From Peribacillus sp. Bi96 (GTDB lineage Bacteria > Bacillota > Bacilli > Bacillales > DSM-1321): a stretch of DNA of 64,000 bases. The position numbers and the translations under genes were made by a program. Every line of letters begins with the position of its first letter. The first letter of the stretch is position 1. The stretch lies in the NCBI RefSeq assembly GCF_918698115.1, contig NZ_CAKKLV010000002.1, positions 372,001-436,000 on the forward strand, read 5' to 3'. The notes below the pieces were generated by a model. It was not told the origin of the DNA. It saw nothing but the letters and a program-made list of their open reading frames with translations, and did not search any database. Positions 44,655 through 53,643 of the stretch are shown piece after piece.

Positions 44655-46011
44655 TCTTGTCGACCTCCTCGTACGTTACGTTGATTGTAATATCTTCGCT
44701 AGGAATAAGAATTGAGGCAACTGATACAACCTCTTGGACACTAACCCGAACACCACCGCCTCCAGCAGGTCCATTAGTATATAGAGCTTCCACCTCTTGG
44801 CCGATCACATAAGCGGCTCCTTTATCAGCAGTCCTGGCTGCCACCCTTAATCGTACCTCCGATAGTCTTTCTCTGTCATACAACGGTGCTGAAATAGAAG
44901 AACCATATAGAGAATTAGAACCAATATGATCGATTCTCATTTCTTGAATCTCAATATTAGCCTGAATCAACCGATGTCTCACTACTTCTTCCGCCAGTCT
45001 TGACCTTCCCAAACAACCCGAACCTCCGTAACTAATTTCTGCTTCAACTATGTATCCGTCCAAATAGCCGATGCTCGTTTTATAGTAACCGCTCTTCTCT
45101 TTTCCAGACACACCATTAATATGCACTTGGTTTGTTTCTTTTTCTATCACTTCTATTTGAGAAAAATCAGCGATAACATCGGGAGTAAGATATCGGGCTG
45201 GGTCGTGAATTTCATATACAACCTGTTCCTTTACGGTAGCAGTCGTAATCATGCCTCCCGAATCCTCAAGCTTGGTTAAAAAAAAGTCCCCATTTTCCTG
45301 TACTTCGGCGATCGGATAACCGACATTCCATAAGTCAGGAACATCCTTATACCCCGGATCTGCGAAATAACCACCGGTCACTTGCGCCGCACACTCGAGT
45401 AAATGTCCAGCGGCTGTCCCCTTACCAAGAAGCTCATAGTCTGTATCCTGCCAATTAAATTCATGCTTAAGTGGTGCAACTACTAATGAAGGGTCTGATA
45501 CCCGGCCCGTAATTACAATGTCAGCCCCTTCCCGCAAAGCGGTAACAATTCCAGAAATTCCGATATAGGCATTTGCAGAAATTATGGACGACTTCAACTC
45601 TTTCAATGAGGCTCCGGTTTCAATAATTGTGCAATCCATGTAATTCCCAATGTTCAGATATACATCATCTCCACTTACAGCTGCTATTTTTAAATTACTG
45701 ATGCCTTTTTCCTCTGCTAAATGCTTAATAACCTTAGCGGCTGCGAGAGGGTTTGCTGCTCCCATATTGGTGATTAATGTGACATTATTCTCGACACACA
45801 GAGATAAAACCTTATCCATACGATACTTCAATAAATGATTGTACCCCTTATCTGGATTTTTCATTTTCTCCTGCTGGGCAAGGGCAATTGTTCTTTCTGC
45901 TAAGCATTCAAAGATGATATAATCCAAATCTCCTTTTTGAATTAATTCCATCGCCGGCTCAATTCGATCGCCTGCGTATCCTGCACCCGAACCAATTCTA
46001 ATCTTCTTCAT
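44626..46011 (-). CDS. AtuA family protein (DUF1446)
   Basis: This 461-residue protein of the AtuA/DUF1446 family was named after acyclic terpene utilisation in Pseudomonas, where its reaction is not established. Seen: RIGSGAGYAGDRIEPA at the N-terminus, YIIFECLAERTIALAQ, NMGAANPLAA and ADIVITGRVSDPSL. It has no membrane segment. It sits with CoA-transferases and lyases, so a role in handling a branched or hydroxylated dicarboxylic acyl-CoA is likely (inference). The ATG follows AGGGAGGAC. It is the sixth gene of the operon. Confidence 0.85.
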   Translation of the reverse strand: MKKIRIGSGAGYAGDRIEPAMELIQKGDLDYIIFECLAERTIALAQQEKMKNPDKGYNHLLKYRMDKVLSLCVENNVTLITNMGAANPLAAAKVIKHLAEEKGISNLKIAAVSGDDVYLNIGNYMDCTIIETGASLKELKSSIISANAYIGISGIVTALREGADIVITGRVSDPSLVVAPLKHEFNWQDTDYELLGKGTAAGHLLECAAQVTGGYFADPGYKDVPDLWNVGYPIAEVQENGDFFLTKLEDSGGMITTATVKEQVVYEIHDPARYLTPDVIADFSQIEVIEKETNQVHINGVSGKEKSGYYKTSIGYLDGYIVEAEISYGGSGCLGRSRLAEEVVRHRLIQANIEIQEMRIDHIGSNSLYGSSISAPLYDRERLSEVRLRVAARTADKGAAYVIGQEVEALYTNGPAGGGGVRVSVQEVVSVASILIPSEDITINVTYEEVDKIETQASHSL

Positions 46012-46062
46012 AATAAAGTCCTCCCTTCAAGCTCCAGTAGGAACTGGAGCGATACTTGATCG

Positions 46063-46926
46063 TCACGATTGATATAAATTAACGGATTGAAGGGTACGTT
46101 TAGCACGTTCTACAATAGGAAGGTCAATCATTTTCCCGTCAAGCTGCAAAACGCCTTCCCCTTTGACTAATGCCTGTTCGAACGCTCTTACAATTCTTTC
46201 TGCTTCCTCAATTTCTTCAGGGCTTGGAGTAAATACCTGGTTTACAAGGTCGACCTGATCAGGATGAATGATTAATTTCCCTTGAAATCCAAGCTCCTTA
46301 ACAAGCTGGGTTTCGGCTAGAAAGCCTTTATGATCTTTAATGTCAACATAGACCGTGTCAATAGGAGGTCCAACTCCCGCAGCCCTGGAAGTAACAACCA
46401 ATTGGGATCTTGCATAGAGCAATTCACGGGCATTCTTCGTTAATATTGCTTTTATATCGAATGCATAGTCCATGGATCCGAATGCAAGCTGCTGAACTCT
46501 CTGACTAGCAGATGCGATTTCAAAAGAATTATATAATCCTAAAGCAGACTCTATTAAAGGTACAATTTTTATTTGGCCTTTATTTAAATTCCTTTTAGAT
46601 TCCCTTTCAACTAATAAATGATCTAAAGACATAATTTCTTCTTTTGTCTCAGTTTTCGGTAAAACAATTCCAGTCAGGCCGGAATCGATTAGATCAAGTA
46701 AATCATCGTAAAAATATGGCGTGTGGAATCCATTTATTCTGATGAAATTTTCTTTTTCCTGATTCGCTTTGATAACTTTCCTTACTAACGCTCTTGCATC
46801 TTTTTTTCCTTCTGGAGAAACAGCATCTTCTAAATCATAAATGAATACATCTGCACATAATTGCTGCACTTTCTTTAATTTCTTTTCATCAGATCCAGGA
46901 ATGAACATCCATGTCCGAGGAATCAT
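46063..46926 (-). CDS. CitE-like CoA ester lyase (HpcH/HpaI family)
   Basis: This 287-residue TIM-barrel Mg enzyme is of the citrate lyase beta / citramalyl-CoA or malyl-CoA lyase group. Family residues: RTWMFIPGS, VFIYDLEDAVSPEGK, FIRING, VLPKTE, IVPLIESALGLYN (Glu ligand) and FGSMDYAFDI (Asp ligand). It would split a hydroxy-dicarboxyl-CoA to acetyl-CoA plus a keto acid. The start is ATG 46926 behind AAAGGGGTGAGG; the longer open frame upstream is non-coding and overlaps the previous gene. It lies 44 bases after a CoA-transferase that could supply its substrate. Confidence 0.88.
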   Translation of the reverse strand: MIPRTWMFIPGSDEKKLKKVQQLCADVFIYDLEDAVSPEGKKDARALVRKVIKANQEKENFIRINGFHTPYFYDDLLDLIDSGLTGIVLPKTETKEEIMSLDHLLVERESKRNLNKGQIKIVPLIESALGLYNSFEIASASQRVQQLAFGSMDYAFDIKAILTKNARELLYARSQLVVTSRAAGVGPPIDTVYVDIKDHKGFLAETQLVKELGFQGKLIIHPDQVDLVNQVFTPSPEEIEEAERIVRAFEQALVKGEGVLQLDGKMIDLPIVERAKRTLQSVNLYQS

Positions 46927-46970
46927 AACCTCACCCCTTTGCATTTCCCCATAATTAGGCATTGAATGCC

Positions 46971-48131
46971 TTATATTTTTCCGATGATTTGGTTTTCGAA
47001 TCCAAACTCCTTTAGTATAGACTCTGTATGCTCGCCAACATCTGGTATAGGATTCATGACCGGCTCCACATCTTCGAAAGTAACAGGAGGGATGAGTGCA
47101 TTTAATTTTCCAGCAGGAGAATCGACTTCTCGCCAACGTTTCCGGATCTTTAATTGTGGATGGTTGATGAATTCCTCTACCGTATTTAAATGGGCATTCG
47201 CAATTTTTGCTTTTTCAAGTTTTTCGATTATCTCACTCGAGTTCATTTTTTGAAAAACAGCGTCAATCATTTCCTTGACAATACTGCTATTAGAAACTCG
47301 TGATGCATTACTATGAAACCTTCTATCAGTAGTTAATTCCGATTTTTCTAACACTTGTGTACAAAAGCTTTTCCACTCCCGCTCATTTTGAATGCCAAAG
47401 AATACTAATTTTCCATCCCCTGCAAGGAACGGGCCATAAGGATAAATCGTGGCGTGATTTGCCCCAGTTCGCTTCGGATCCGTCCCACCATACCCAGAAT
47501 AGTAAAGTGGATATCCCATCCATTCTCCCAACGCCTCAAGCATGGAAACCTCCATCACCTTGCCCTTACCTGTCCTAAAACGGGAAATAAGTGCAGTTAA
47601 TATACCAGAGTACGCATACATACCTGCTGCAATATCTGCAATCGATATGCCTGTTTTCGATGGAGTGTCTTCTGTTCCAGTAATGGAAACGACTCCTGTC
47701 TCACATTGAATGAGTAAATCGTATGCCTTTTTATCCATATAAGGACCAAACGTACCATAACCAGAAATTCCGCAAATCACAAGATGAGGATATTTTTTTT
47801 TGAGGACAGAGGAACTAAAACCAAGTCGATCAACAGCACCGGGTGCCAGGTTTTGAATAAATACGTCCGCCTCCGAAAGCAGTTTATCCAAAACCATCTT
47901 TGCTCCATCCTGTTTTAGATCAAGCGCCAAGGATTCTTTCGATCGATTGAGCCAGACAAAGTGACTCGACATTCCGTGAACGGTTGCATCATAGTTTCGT
48001 GCAAAGTCTCCAGATCCAGGCCTTTCTACCTTTATCACACGCGCTCCCAAGTCTGCCAATTGGCGAGAGGCAAAGGGAGCTGCCACCGCCTGTTCTAATG
48101 ACACAACTGTAATTCCCTCAAGAGGTAACAT
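46971..48131 (-). CDS. CaiB/BaiF family (class III) CoA-transferase
   Basis: This 386-residue class III CoA-transferase moves CoA from one acid to another through an enzyme-aspartyl intermediate. It has the typical start PLEGITVVSLEQAVAAPFASRQLADLGARVIKVE and the GDFARNYD box. The VWLNRSKESLALDLK stretch, the catalytic-region motif YDLLIQCETGVVS and the C-terminal VGEHTESILKEFGF complete the fold. It is the second CoA-transferase of the operon (the other is at 50635). The substrate is unknown; such pairs act on succinate or acetyl-CoA together with a hydroxy acid. Confidence 0.88.
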   Translation of the reverse strand: MLPLEGITVVSLEQAVAAPFASRQLADLGARVIKVERPGSGDFARNYDATVHGMSSHFVWLNRSKESLALDLKQDGAKMVLDKLLSEADVFIQNLAPGAVDRLGFSSSVLKKKYPHLVICGISGYGTFGPYMDKKAYDLLIQCETGVVSITGTEDTPSKTGISIADIAAGMYAYSGILTALISRFRTGKGKVMEVSMLEALGEWMGYPLYYSGYGGTDPKRTGANHATIYPYGPFLAGDGKLVFFGIQNEREWKSFCTQVLEKSELTTDRRFHSNASRVSNSSIVKEMIDAVFQKMNSSEIIEKLEKAKIANAHLNTVEEFINHPQLKIRKRWREVDSPAGKLNALIPPVTFEDVEPVMNPIPDVGEHTESILKEFGFENQIIGKI

Positions 48132-48169
48132 TGAACCACTCCCTAATTGAATTTTTCAACCTGTCTTAT

Positions 48170-49479
48170 TTAAAGAGGTATTGCCCCTGTAAGCAATGCC
48201 ACGATTGTCATCACGATAGTACTTCCAAAAGCCCAGAAAAAAATCTTTTTCTGCAGATCTCCTAAATCGACCTTACATAATCCAATGAGGACAAAAACAG
48301 ACGGATTCAATGGACTCAAGGGAAAGCCCGTTGTCCCGTTCCCTAATAAAGCAGCCCTGCCAATTTCTATTGGGTCCACTCCAAAGGCTGCCCCGGCCTC
48401 ACTTAGGACCGGAAGTAGCCCATAATAAAAGGCATCAGGAGAAAATATCAAACTTAAAGGCATACTGACCACGGCTACCAGGATTGGATTGGCAAATGTC
48501 CTCCCAGCCAATCCGGTATGGCTGAAACCATAGAAACAGCCATAGCGTCAATCATCTTAGTTCCAGAAAGAATCCCTGTGAAAATACCAGCCGCAAATAT
48601 GGTAGTACAGACCATAACCATGCTTTGGGCATGAGAAGCAATTTGTTCTTGCTGTTTATTCACGTCGGGAAAATTCACTAACAAAGCAATGGCGAACGCA
48701 ACAATGAATAAGACGGGAACTGGAATTATTTCCATTATTAAAGCAACAATCAAAGAAATGGTTAAGATTAAATTGAACCAATAGAGTTTCGGTAGACTCG
48801 ATGATATTTCTAATGTTGCCGCGATTTCTCCCGATTCCATTGAATCACCTTTGTTCGAAATAGTAATAATGCCTATTCTTTTACGTTCTTTCTTACCAAA
48901 TATATACGATACAAATACTACCCATACAGCCCCAGCTAACATGGCTGGAATAATGGGATTAAACAATTCAGAGGATTCCGCCCCAAGGGAAACCATTGCC
49001 CTAGCTAGCGGCCCTCCCCATGGAATAATATTCATGACACCCGCACCCAACGCTACTACCCCTGCTAAGGTAAGTGAGCTCATGCCCAACCTCTTATAAA
49101 TTGGCAACAAAGCCGTGACTGTTATCATGAAAGTTGCAGATCCGTCCCCATCCAAAGCAACTACTAAAGTTATGAAAGCCGTGGCCATAACTATTTTTAG
49201 AGGATCTCCTTTTGCAAAACGAATGAGCCGGGATATCATTGGGTCAAATAAGCCCCTATCAATCATCAAACCAAAATACAAAATGGAGAAACCAATCATA
49301 ATACCTGTCGGTGTAACTTTTGCAATTCCATCCAACATCATTTTCCCTATTTCCAAACCAAAACCGCCGATAAGTGCAAATATAATCGGCACAAGTGCAA
49401 ATGCGATTAAAACAGAAACTCGTTTTGACATTACTAAATAAAGAAATGTACCAATCATCAGAAATCCTAAAATAGCCAT
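48170..49479 (-). pseudogene. Citrate-type transporter (CitMHS family), frameshifted
   Basis: Two reading frames together make a standard 434-residue CitMHS permease. Residues 1-327 run from ATG 49479 (AAGGGGAT upstream) with LDGDGSATFMITVTALLP, PWGGPLARAM and IPDWLGGHLP. The rest is in another frame: ILVAVVSMPLSLIFSPDAFYYG... to GNGTTGFPLSPLNPSVFVLIG. The break is at 48482-48491, where GATTG is present twice in tandem; removing one copy restores the frame exactly. As read, the product stops after HLPIQSW and loses the last helices, so transport is probably lost. CitMHS proteins import metal-citrate or related acids, fitting the operon. Confidence 0.85.
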
Positions 49480-49664
49480 TCACATATCCCCTTGTAAATG
49501 ATTTATTTGTAGCCTTCATATCTATTTCAAACGAAAGGATTTGAGGGAAATTTCTAAAAACCTTTCAAACTTTCCGGGAAAACGGTTACATTTCTTATCA
49601 TGAAGTGAAATCACAAGTTGCCCTTTATATGGAGAGAGTAATATATATTTGTCTGAAAAAACGG

Positions 49665-50606
49665 TTAAGAGTTCTGTTTTACAATATCATCGGTGTTATT
49701 ATCTGGGGAGTATGGATTTGCTATTTTGTGGAGGTGACCAGTCAATGTACGATTCGTCATTTTTTTTATCATAGTTACACAATGCATTAGTTTATCAAAA
49801 TCAATGCCAGTCTCTATTCCCATTTCATGAAGCATGAATACAAAGTCTTCAGTTGCATCGTTTCCTGCCGCTCCCGGCGCAAAGGGACAACCACCTAATC
49901 CTCCTATGGAAGTATCAAAAGATGTGATACCTGCTTGCAATGCTGCTAATGAGTTGGCTTTTGATAAACCATAAGTATCATGGAAATGGGCTGTGATTTT
50001 TGCAGTGGGTGAGAGATCTAATGTTTTACCGAACAAATGATATACGTGCTTAGGATTAGCCCGACCAATTGTATCGCAAAGCACAATTTCGTCCACATTT
50101 AATTTTTCCAATGCCTGAACTAGACCAAGGGTTGTCTCTTCCTGAACCAGACCTTCATATGGGCAATAAAAAGCTGTTGAGATATGGAACCGTATGAACA
50201 TATTTTCATTCTTAGCCTCCTCTACGACAGAGGATAACTGGAATAAGGATTCTACAATGGACATCCTTACATTTTTTTTATTGAACGTCTCACTTGCTGC
50301 AACAAACAAGGCCAGGCTGGTTGCCGCTACATCTCTAGCCAAATCAAATCCCCGCTTATTCGGAATCAATGTCATGTATTGCACATCTTCTCGTTTGTTG
50401 ATCTTTCTAAAAACCTCGGCTCCATCTGCCATTTGTGGTACATGTTTGGGTGAAACGAATGAAGTAGCCTCCATTCTTTTAATTCCCGTCTCACTCAGCG
50501 CATGTATCAATTGCAATTTCGAATCAGTTGGAATAAAGATTTTTTCATTCTGAATTCCGTCCCTTGGTCCAGATTCTATAATTTCAACACGTTTTGGTAA
50601 GTTCAT
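49665..50606 (-). CDS. Hydroxymethylglutaryl-CoA lyase family protein
   Basis: This 313-residue TIM-barrel enzyme of the HMGL group has ESGPRDGIQNE near the N-terminus (the Asp-Gly metal site and catalytic Arg), ATSFVSPKHVPQMAD and HFHDTYG (His metal ligands). The active-site loop is GGLGGCPFAPGAAGN with the catalytic Cys. It would cleave HMG-CoA to acetyl-CoA and acetoacetate, or a related 3-hydroxy-3-methyl dicarboxyl-CoA. ATG 50606 follows GAGGAG. It lies 28 bases after the first CoA-transferase, so the pair may activate and cleave a free acid. Confidence 0.9.
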   Translation of the reverse strand: MNLPKRVEIIESGPRDGIQNEKIFIPTDSKLQLIHALSETGIKRMEATSFVSPKHVPQMADGAEVFRKINKREDVQYMTLIPNKRGFDLARDVAATSLALFVAASETFNKKNVRMSIVESLFQLSSVVEEAKNENMFIRFHISTAFYCPYEGLVQEETTLGLVQALEKLNVDEIVLCDTIGRANPKHVYHLFGKTLDLSPTAKITAHFHDTYGLSKANSLAALQAGITSFDTSIGGLGGCPFAPGAAGNDATEDFVFMLHEMGIETGIDFDKLMHCVTMIKKMTNRTLTGHLHKIANPYSPDNNTDDIVKQNS

Positions 50607-50634
50607 TTTTATTTCATCTCCTCATTTTGTGCTG

Positions 50635-51873
50635 CTATTTTTTCAGCTTAATAGTTTCATGATCTGAAATAACCCCGGAAGCTAGCCACTCATCATATTT
50701 ATCCTCCGCGATTTCCAAATCCCCCTTTAAAACCTGTTCTGTGTGCTCACCTAGTTTTGGGCCAGCCCAATTAATACTTCCGGGGGTTTTGCTCAACTTG
50801 GGTACAATGCCTGGAACTTTAAGTTTTCCAATGCCTTCAACATCCATTTTATAGATCATTTCCCTTGCAAGGAAATGTGGATCCTGCATCATGTCCTCAA
50901 CATTATAAATTGATCCTGCGGGTATGTCTGAATCATCAAGTAATACCAAGGCATCAGCTAAATTATGTTGAATTGTCCAACCACCAATTACTTCATCTAG
51001 ATACTCGGCATTCTGTACACGACCGTCATTAGTTGAGAATTTAAGGTCATCCCTTAAATCAGGCCTTTTGATAACGTCCATTAGCCTCTTGAAAATGCCA
51101 TCTCCATTTGCACCGATTACAATGTATTTCCCATCCCGGCAAGGATATGTATTCGAAGGAGCAATTCCTGGTAAGGTGCTTCCTGTTCTTTCACGAACCA
51201 CTCCGTAATGGTCATATTCTGGAACTGCACTTTCCATTAAACTGAAGATTGATTCATATAGAGCGACGTCAACACATTGTCCTTCTCCCCCAGGTTGGTC
51301 TCTATGATATACAGCCATTAGTGCCCCCATAACAGCATATAATGCAGTTACAGAATCTCCCAAACTAACCCCAACCCTTGTTGGTGGCCTATCAGGATAA
51401 CCTGTTAAATAACGGAGTCCCCCCATTGCTTCTCCAATACTTCCAAACCCTGGCTTATTTCGGTACGGTCCATCTTGACCATATCCTGATACCCTGACCA
51501 TTATGATCTTAGGATTAATTTTTCTTAAATCCTCATAGCCAAGCCCCCACTTTTCCATAGTCCCGGGTTTGAAATTTTCAATAATAATATCCACTTCTTT
51601 TATTAATTCCCTAATGATTTCTTGGGCTTCCTTTTTGCGTAAGTCCAATGAAATACTTTTTTTGTTCCTGGATTGAACAAACCACCATAAGGATGTGCCC
51701 TCATATAGCAATCTCCAATTTCTGATAGGGTCCCCCTTTCCTGGAGGTTCTACTTTTATTACCTCGGCACCAAAGTCGGCCATTAATCTTCCGGCAAAAG
51801 GACCAGCTATCAAACTCCCTAATTCCAAAACCTTTAATCCCTTCAACGCACCCTGATTTATAACTTCACCCAT
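50635..51873 (-). CDS. CaiB/BaiF family (class III) CoA-transferase
   Basis: The 412-residue protein is the first gene of the seven-gene operon. It shows GLKVLELGSLIAGPFAGRLMADFGAEVIKVE, the WRLLYEGTSLWWFVQSRNKKSISLDL region, ENFKPGTMEKWGLGYEDL and GYGQDGPYRNKPGFGSIGEA with the conserved catalytic Asp in the usual place. It resembles succinyl-CoA:hydroxymethylglutarate or itaconate CoA-transferases in length, but that is only a group-level similarity. The start is the third codon of the open frame (ATG 51873), seven bases after GAGGTG. Confidence 0.88.
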   Translation of the reverse strand: MGEVINQGALKGLKVLELGSLIAGPFAGRLMADFGAEVIKVEPPGKGDPIRNWRLLYEGTSLWWFVQSRNKKSISLDLRKKEAQEIIRELIKEVDIIIENFKPGTMEKWGLGYEDLRKINPKIIMVRVSGYGQDGPYRNKPGFGSIGEAMGGLRYLTGYPDRPPTRVGVSLGDSVTALYAVMGALMAVYHRDQPGGEGQCVDVALYESIFSLMESAVPEYDHYGVVRERTGSTLPGIAPSNTYPCRDGKYIVIGANGDGIFKRLMDVIKRPDLRDDLKFSTNDGRVQNAEYLDEVIGGWTIQHNLADALVLLDDSDIPAGSIYNVEDMMQDPHFLAREMIYKMDVEGIGKLKVPGIVPKLSKTPGSINWAGPKLGEHTEQVLKGDLEIAEDKYDEWLASGVISDHETIKLKK

Positions 51874-51993
51874 GAGCATTCACCTCTTTTTAGTATTTCT
51901 ATCTAGGTAGATTACGGTTACATATAAACGCTTGCTTTCTATAAAAATCAATTCAATTAAAACAAAAACTTTCCTAATTTTTTGATAATTCTT

Positions 51994-52039
51994 ATAATAA
52001 TTGACAATAGTTACTATGTCAACGGTTAACCGTCGACAT
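51994..52039 (-). promoter_or_regulatory. Promoter and 24-bp GntR operator between the divergent genes
   Basis: On the minus strand TTGACA (52017-52022) and TATTAT (51994-51999) are 17 bases apart, a near-ideal sigma-A promoter for the CoA-transferase operon. The -35 box lies inside a 24-base palindrome (52016-52039, core ACGGTTAACCGT, one mismatched pair). In the other direction TATAAT (52050-52055) is a likely -10 for the regulator gene, so one operator can control both sides. Confidence 0.75.
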
Positions 52040-52177
52040 TTTTTTATGTTATAATTTGAGCTATTAAAGTAGGAGTTAAGCTTTTATTATTGAAATATAT
52101 CTATGAACTGAAAAACCCAAATAAATTGAAGACCATTTGTTAAATAGATATTAATTTGTTACATAGGGGGCACTATT

Positions 52178-52843
52178 ATGAAAGAAATACAGAAAACTGA
52201 ACTGCTTCATAATCAGGTATATCATATCCTGAAGGGTATGATTATAGACGGTGAATATCAGCCTGGAGAGCGTTTGGTCGAAACCAGAGTTGCTGAAAGA
52301 ATCGGGGTTAGCAGGGGTACAATTAGAGAAGCCTTTCAGATGTTATTGAAAGATTACCTACTCGTTCGTAATGGTAAGGCCATTTCTGTCTATAACCCTA
52401 GCGCACAGGACATAATTGATGTATATCAATGCCGAATAAGCCTTGAATCTTTAGCTGTTAAATTAGCAACTCAAAATATCACTGACGAGGAATTAAGCAA
52501 GTTGGTCGAAGTTATAAATGACTCTAAAATAGCCGTGGATATGAATGATACAAAAAAGCTTACACAACTAAATCAGGAATTTCACGATATTATTGATCTT
52601 GCTTCCCACAACCATCAATTAATCCAATTATGCGATGTTATCAAGACGAAAATACTATATATAAGGACTAGTATTTTAAAAGTACATTTTAAAAACTTTT
52701 CCGATTTTGTAGATGATCATGAACGGATCCTTATAGCCATTCAGAATAAAGATCCAGTACAAGCCGAACAGGAAATGCATTCCCATATCGAAAAAAGCTT
52801 CAATACAATAAAAGCAACTTTTAAGACCGTTATTGATCAATAA
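52178..52843 (+). CDS. GntR family regulator (FCD subfamily) of the CoA-transferase operon
   Basis: This 221-residue regulator has a winged helix at about 8-72 (LHNQVYHILKGMIIDGEYQPGERL...IGVSRGTIREAFQMLLKDYLL) and an FCD domain at about 80-215. Its usual metal ligands appear as Asp/Asn and His (NQEFHDIIDLASHN, DDHERIL, EMHSHIEKS). FCD proteins sense carboxylic acids. It is divergent from the seven-gene operon with a shared palindrome between them, so it most likely represses that operon until its substrate is present. ATG 52178 follows AGGGGG. Confidence 0.9.
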   Translation: MKEIQKTELLHNQVYHILKGMIIDGEYQPGERLVETRVAERIGVSRGTIREAFQMLLKDYLLVRNGKAISVYNPSAQDIIDVYQCRISLESLAVKLATQNITDEELSKLVEVINDSKIAVDMNDTKKLTQLNQEFHDIIDLASHNHQLIQLCDVIKTKILYIRTSILKVHFKNFSDFVDDHERILIAIQNKDPVQAEQEMHSHIEKSFNTIKATFKTVIDQ

Positions 52844-53142
52844 TGGATTTGATTTTCAATTTTTTATCATAGAATTGAAAAAACAGCAGTACTTTCTTTA
52901 GTATTTCTGCCCCCTCGATTAAGAGGATAGTATGAAAGGTTCTATTACAGACATTTTAATGCATTGTAATATCAGCAAAAAGAAAGAGCAGCAAAGATTA
53001 AAATCCAGAAAAATGACCTGACTTACATGTCTCTTAGTCGTACATCTCTTCATATTTATTTCTGTTTTTTGGTAATGGTCCATTGGGAACAAAATAAAAA
53101 ACCTGATAATTTTTCAGGTTTTTTAATATTTTTATCATTCGA
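52844..53142. terminator. Gap with a bidirectional terminator
   Basis: ACCTGA and TCAGGT (53101-53118) with A- and T-runs on both sides end the converging transcripts. Nothing else in these bases is recognisable. Confidence 0.75.
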
Positions 53143-53643
53143 TTACCAGAGAAATGCGAGAAAGACTAAAGATGCAATTGCACCAAAAGCAAATCCATTA
53201 GCGGCACCCCAACCATATCCTGCATTAAAACCTCCATAACCAAAACCCCCAAGGTTTCCGCCAACGTCAAGTGGACGAATATATACACGGTTCGGCGTAA
53301 CCCGGTGTACGATTCCCCGATGTACGGTTCCTCTACTTGTACGAATTTCAACCGGTCTTCCAACACCGCCTACATATTCAATGCACATCAACAATAGGAA
53401 TACTGGGATGAATGGTAAGGCCAAGTATTCGACCCTTAACCAGAATTTGATTTGTTCTAAAGATGTACTGGAAAGTTCGAAAGCATAGGAAAAAGTAAAA
53501 ATGGAAGACAATAATGTCACGAGAATATAGGGCTTTGCTCCAGGTGCATCCTTGATCTTTAACTTTGCAAACAAACACAGGAACAAGCTTAAAGCACCTG
53601 CCATTATAACAACGAGTATGTATAACAATAATTCCCGTGGCAA
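53143..53643 (-). pseudogene. Fusion of a 7TM-kinase N-terminus with an unrelated small membrane protein
   Basis: The 166-codon frame has two unlike halves. Residues 1 to about 91 are four hydrophobic segments ending FWLRVEYLALPFIPVFLLLM, the start of the 7TM sensor module of histidine kinases and GGDEF proteins. From about residue 92 it changes to VGRPVEIRTSRGTVHRG and VTPNRVYIRPLD, followed by a Gly-rich part and a last hydrophobic helix; this is the body of a small Bacillus surface or spore-type protein. The joint is at EYVGG. A deletion joining two neighbouring genes explains it. Whether the fusion is expressed is unknown. Confidence 0.65.

Noticed and set aside
46927..47136. N-terminal extension of the CitE-like lyase
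   Set aside because: The extra 70 codons overlap the upstream CoA-transferase gene, and the true start has a clear ribosome binding site at 46926.
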